From assembly GCA_021204735.1 (NCBI GenBank), contig JAJPYV010000300.1, positions 1-6,070 of the forward strand: a DNA stretch of 6,070 bases, in the 5' to 3' direction. How positions within the stretch are numbered: the stretch's first letter is position 1; every line of letters begins with the position of its first letter. The notes beneath the pieces are model-generated. The model did no database searches and had not been told where the DNA came from. It saw nothing but the letters and a program-made list of their open reading frames with translations. This stretch comes from Prevotella sp. Lineage in GTDB: Bacteria; Bacteroidota; Bacteroidia; Bacteroidales; Bacteroidaceae. Positions 5,309 to 6,070 of the stretch are shown piece by piece. Made by a program: the position numbers and the translations under genes.

Positions 5309-6070
5309 ATGGAGTACTTTAAGGTTATATTCAACATTGTCAGTAAGGATGCTAAGAAAATAGATGCAACATTGTTGCAGGCTGCAAAAGACGTGCTTTG
5401 CGGAATGGCAGGGGATGCAGGTTTTGAATCGTTTGAGGAAAGCGAAGGTGGTTGCATCAATGGATATGCACAGAAACAAGCTCTGAACAAACAAGTTCTT
5501 GATGATTTGATAAGTGCTTTCCCTTTTGAAAATTTTGAAATATCATATTCCTTGGAAGATGCTGAATATAAAAACTGGAACAAGACATGGGAGGACGAGG
5601 GCTTTGAGCCTATCAACATCAATGGGAAATGTATCATACACGATACTATCCATACTCTAACACATGATATATCATATAACAATGCCAACAACATCCTTGA
5701 TATTACCATTGATGCAAAACTTGCTTTCGGTACTGGCACTCACGAGACAACATACATGATTGTCAGTGAATTACTTGAAATGAACCTTAAAGGATTGACT
5801 GTTCTTGATTGCGGTTGCGGTACGGGAATACTTTCAATTGTCGCATCAAAACTCGGAGCGGAAAGCGTTATGGCATACGACATAGACGAATGGAGCGTCA
5901 ACAACACCATTCACAACAGCGAAATCAATAACATAAATAACATCAGCGTAGTGCAAGGCGATGCCAATATACTAAACCAAACCAACAAAAAATTTGACTT
6001 GATAATGGCGAACATCAACCGCAACATCTTGCTTAACGATATGCCAACATTCGCTGATAAGATGTCAAGC
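5309..6070 (+). CDS. prmA: Ribosomal protein L11 methyltransferase, 3' end cut
   Basis: PrmA transfers methyl groups from S-adenosylmethionine to ribosomal protein L11 in the cytoplasm. The frame stays open for 254 codons to the right edge. The N-terminal L11-recognition domain covers about residues 1-110. The linker ends in AFGTGTHETT (139-148), a PrmA signature. The class I methyltransferase domain follows, with SAM-binding motif I VLDCGCGTGILSI (165-177), the acidic motif II AYDIDEWSVNN (189-199), GDAN (217-220), and the catalytic-loop equivalent MANINRNILL (233-242). PrmA of this group is usually somewhat under 300 residues, so perhaps 30 to 40 are missing. The ATG at 5309 gives the family-like start MEYFKVIFNI and lacks a Shine-Dalgarno sequence. 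It diverges from the envelope operon across a 126-base region with back-to-back promoters. No damage is seen in the visible part. Confidence 0.95.
   Translation, partial: MEYFKVIFNIVSKDAKKIDATLLQAAKDVLCGMAGDAGFESFEESEGGCINGYAQKQALNKQVLDDLISAFPFENFEISYSLEDAEYKNWNKTWEDEGFEPININGKCIIHDTIHTLTHDISYNNANNILDITIDAKLAFGTGTHETTYMIVSELLEMNLKGLTVLDCGCGTGILSIVASKLGAESVMAYDIDEWSVNNTIHNSEINNINNISVVQGDANILNQTNKKFDLIMANINRNILLNDMPTFADKMSS

Noticed and set aside
5249..5739. Minus-strand frames of 81 and 153 codons on the right side
   Set aside because: They lie opposite prmA, whose motifs are unmistakable; these frames are shadows with no family features.

Overview
The window looks like ordinary chromosomal DNA from a Bacteroidales bacterium, most likely a Prevotella-like or Bacteroides-like genome. 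The evidence is a FadL-type outer membrane protein with the typical Bacteroidales N-terminus, the nspC type of polyamine decarboxylase, promoters with the Bacteroidota -7 element TAnnTTTG, and mostly AT-rich translation starts without a Shine-Dalgarno sequence. I see no transposase, integrase, phage gene, CRISPR array or defence gene.

Everything from position 1 to about 5182 is transcribed from the minus strand. Reading in that direction (right to left), the first unit is an envelope operon: a 304-residue secreted protein of extreme composition (acidic, then Trp/Tyr-rich, then Asn/Gly/Arg-rich) and, 21 bases later, a FadL/OmpP1-like outer membrane beta-barrel. A 112-base gap holds two RNA hairpins and a possible 21-codon leader reading frame. 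It leads into nspC, the decarboxylase that finishes spermidine or norspermidine synthesis by the carboxy-intermediate route. After nspC comes a good Bacteroidota promoter and a four-gene tRNA cluster: Gly(GCC), Leu(CAG), Leu(GAG), Gly(GCC). This is followed by an unrecognised 182-residue protein and the 5' part of an ssb gene, which runs off the left edge.

On the plus strand, diverging from the envelope operon, is prmA, the methyltransferase for ribosomal protein L11. It is cut by the right edge after 254 codons.

There is no obvious new multi-gene system. The points most worth a second look are a perfect 14-base inverted repeat enclosing tRNA-Leu(CAG) like a processing stalk, the hairpin and small reading frame upstream of nspC, the very unusual Trp/Tyr/Gly-rich secreted protein, and the unrecognised gene between the tRNAs and ssb.
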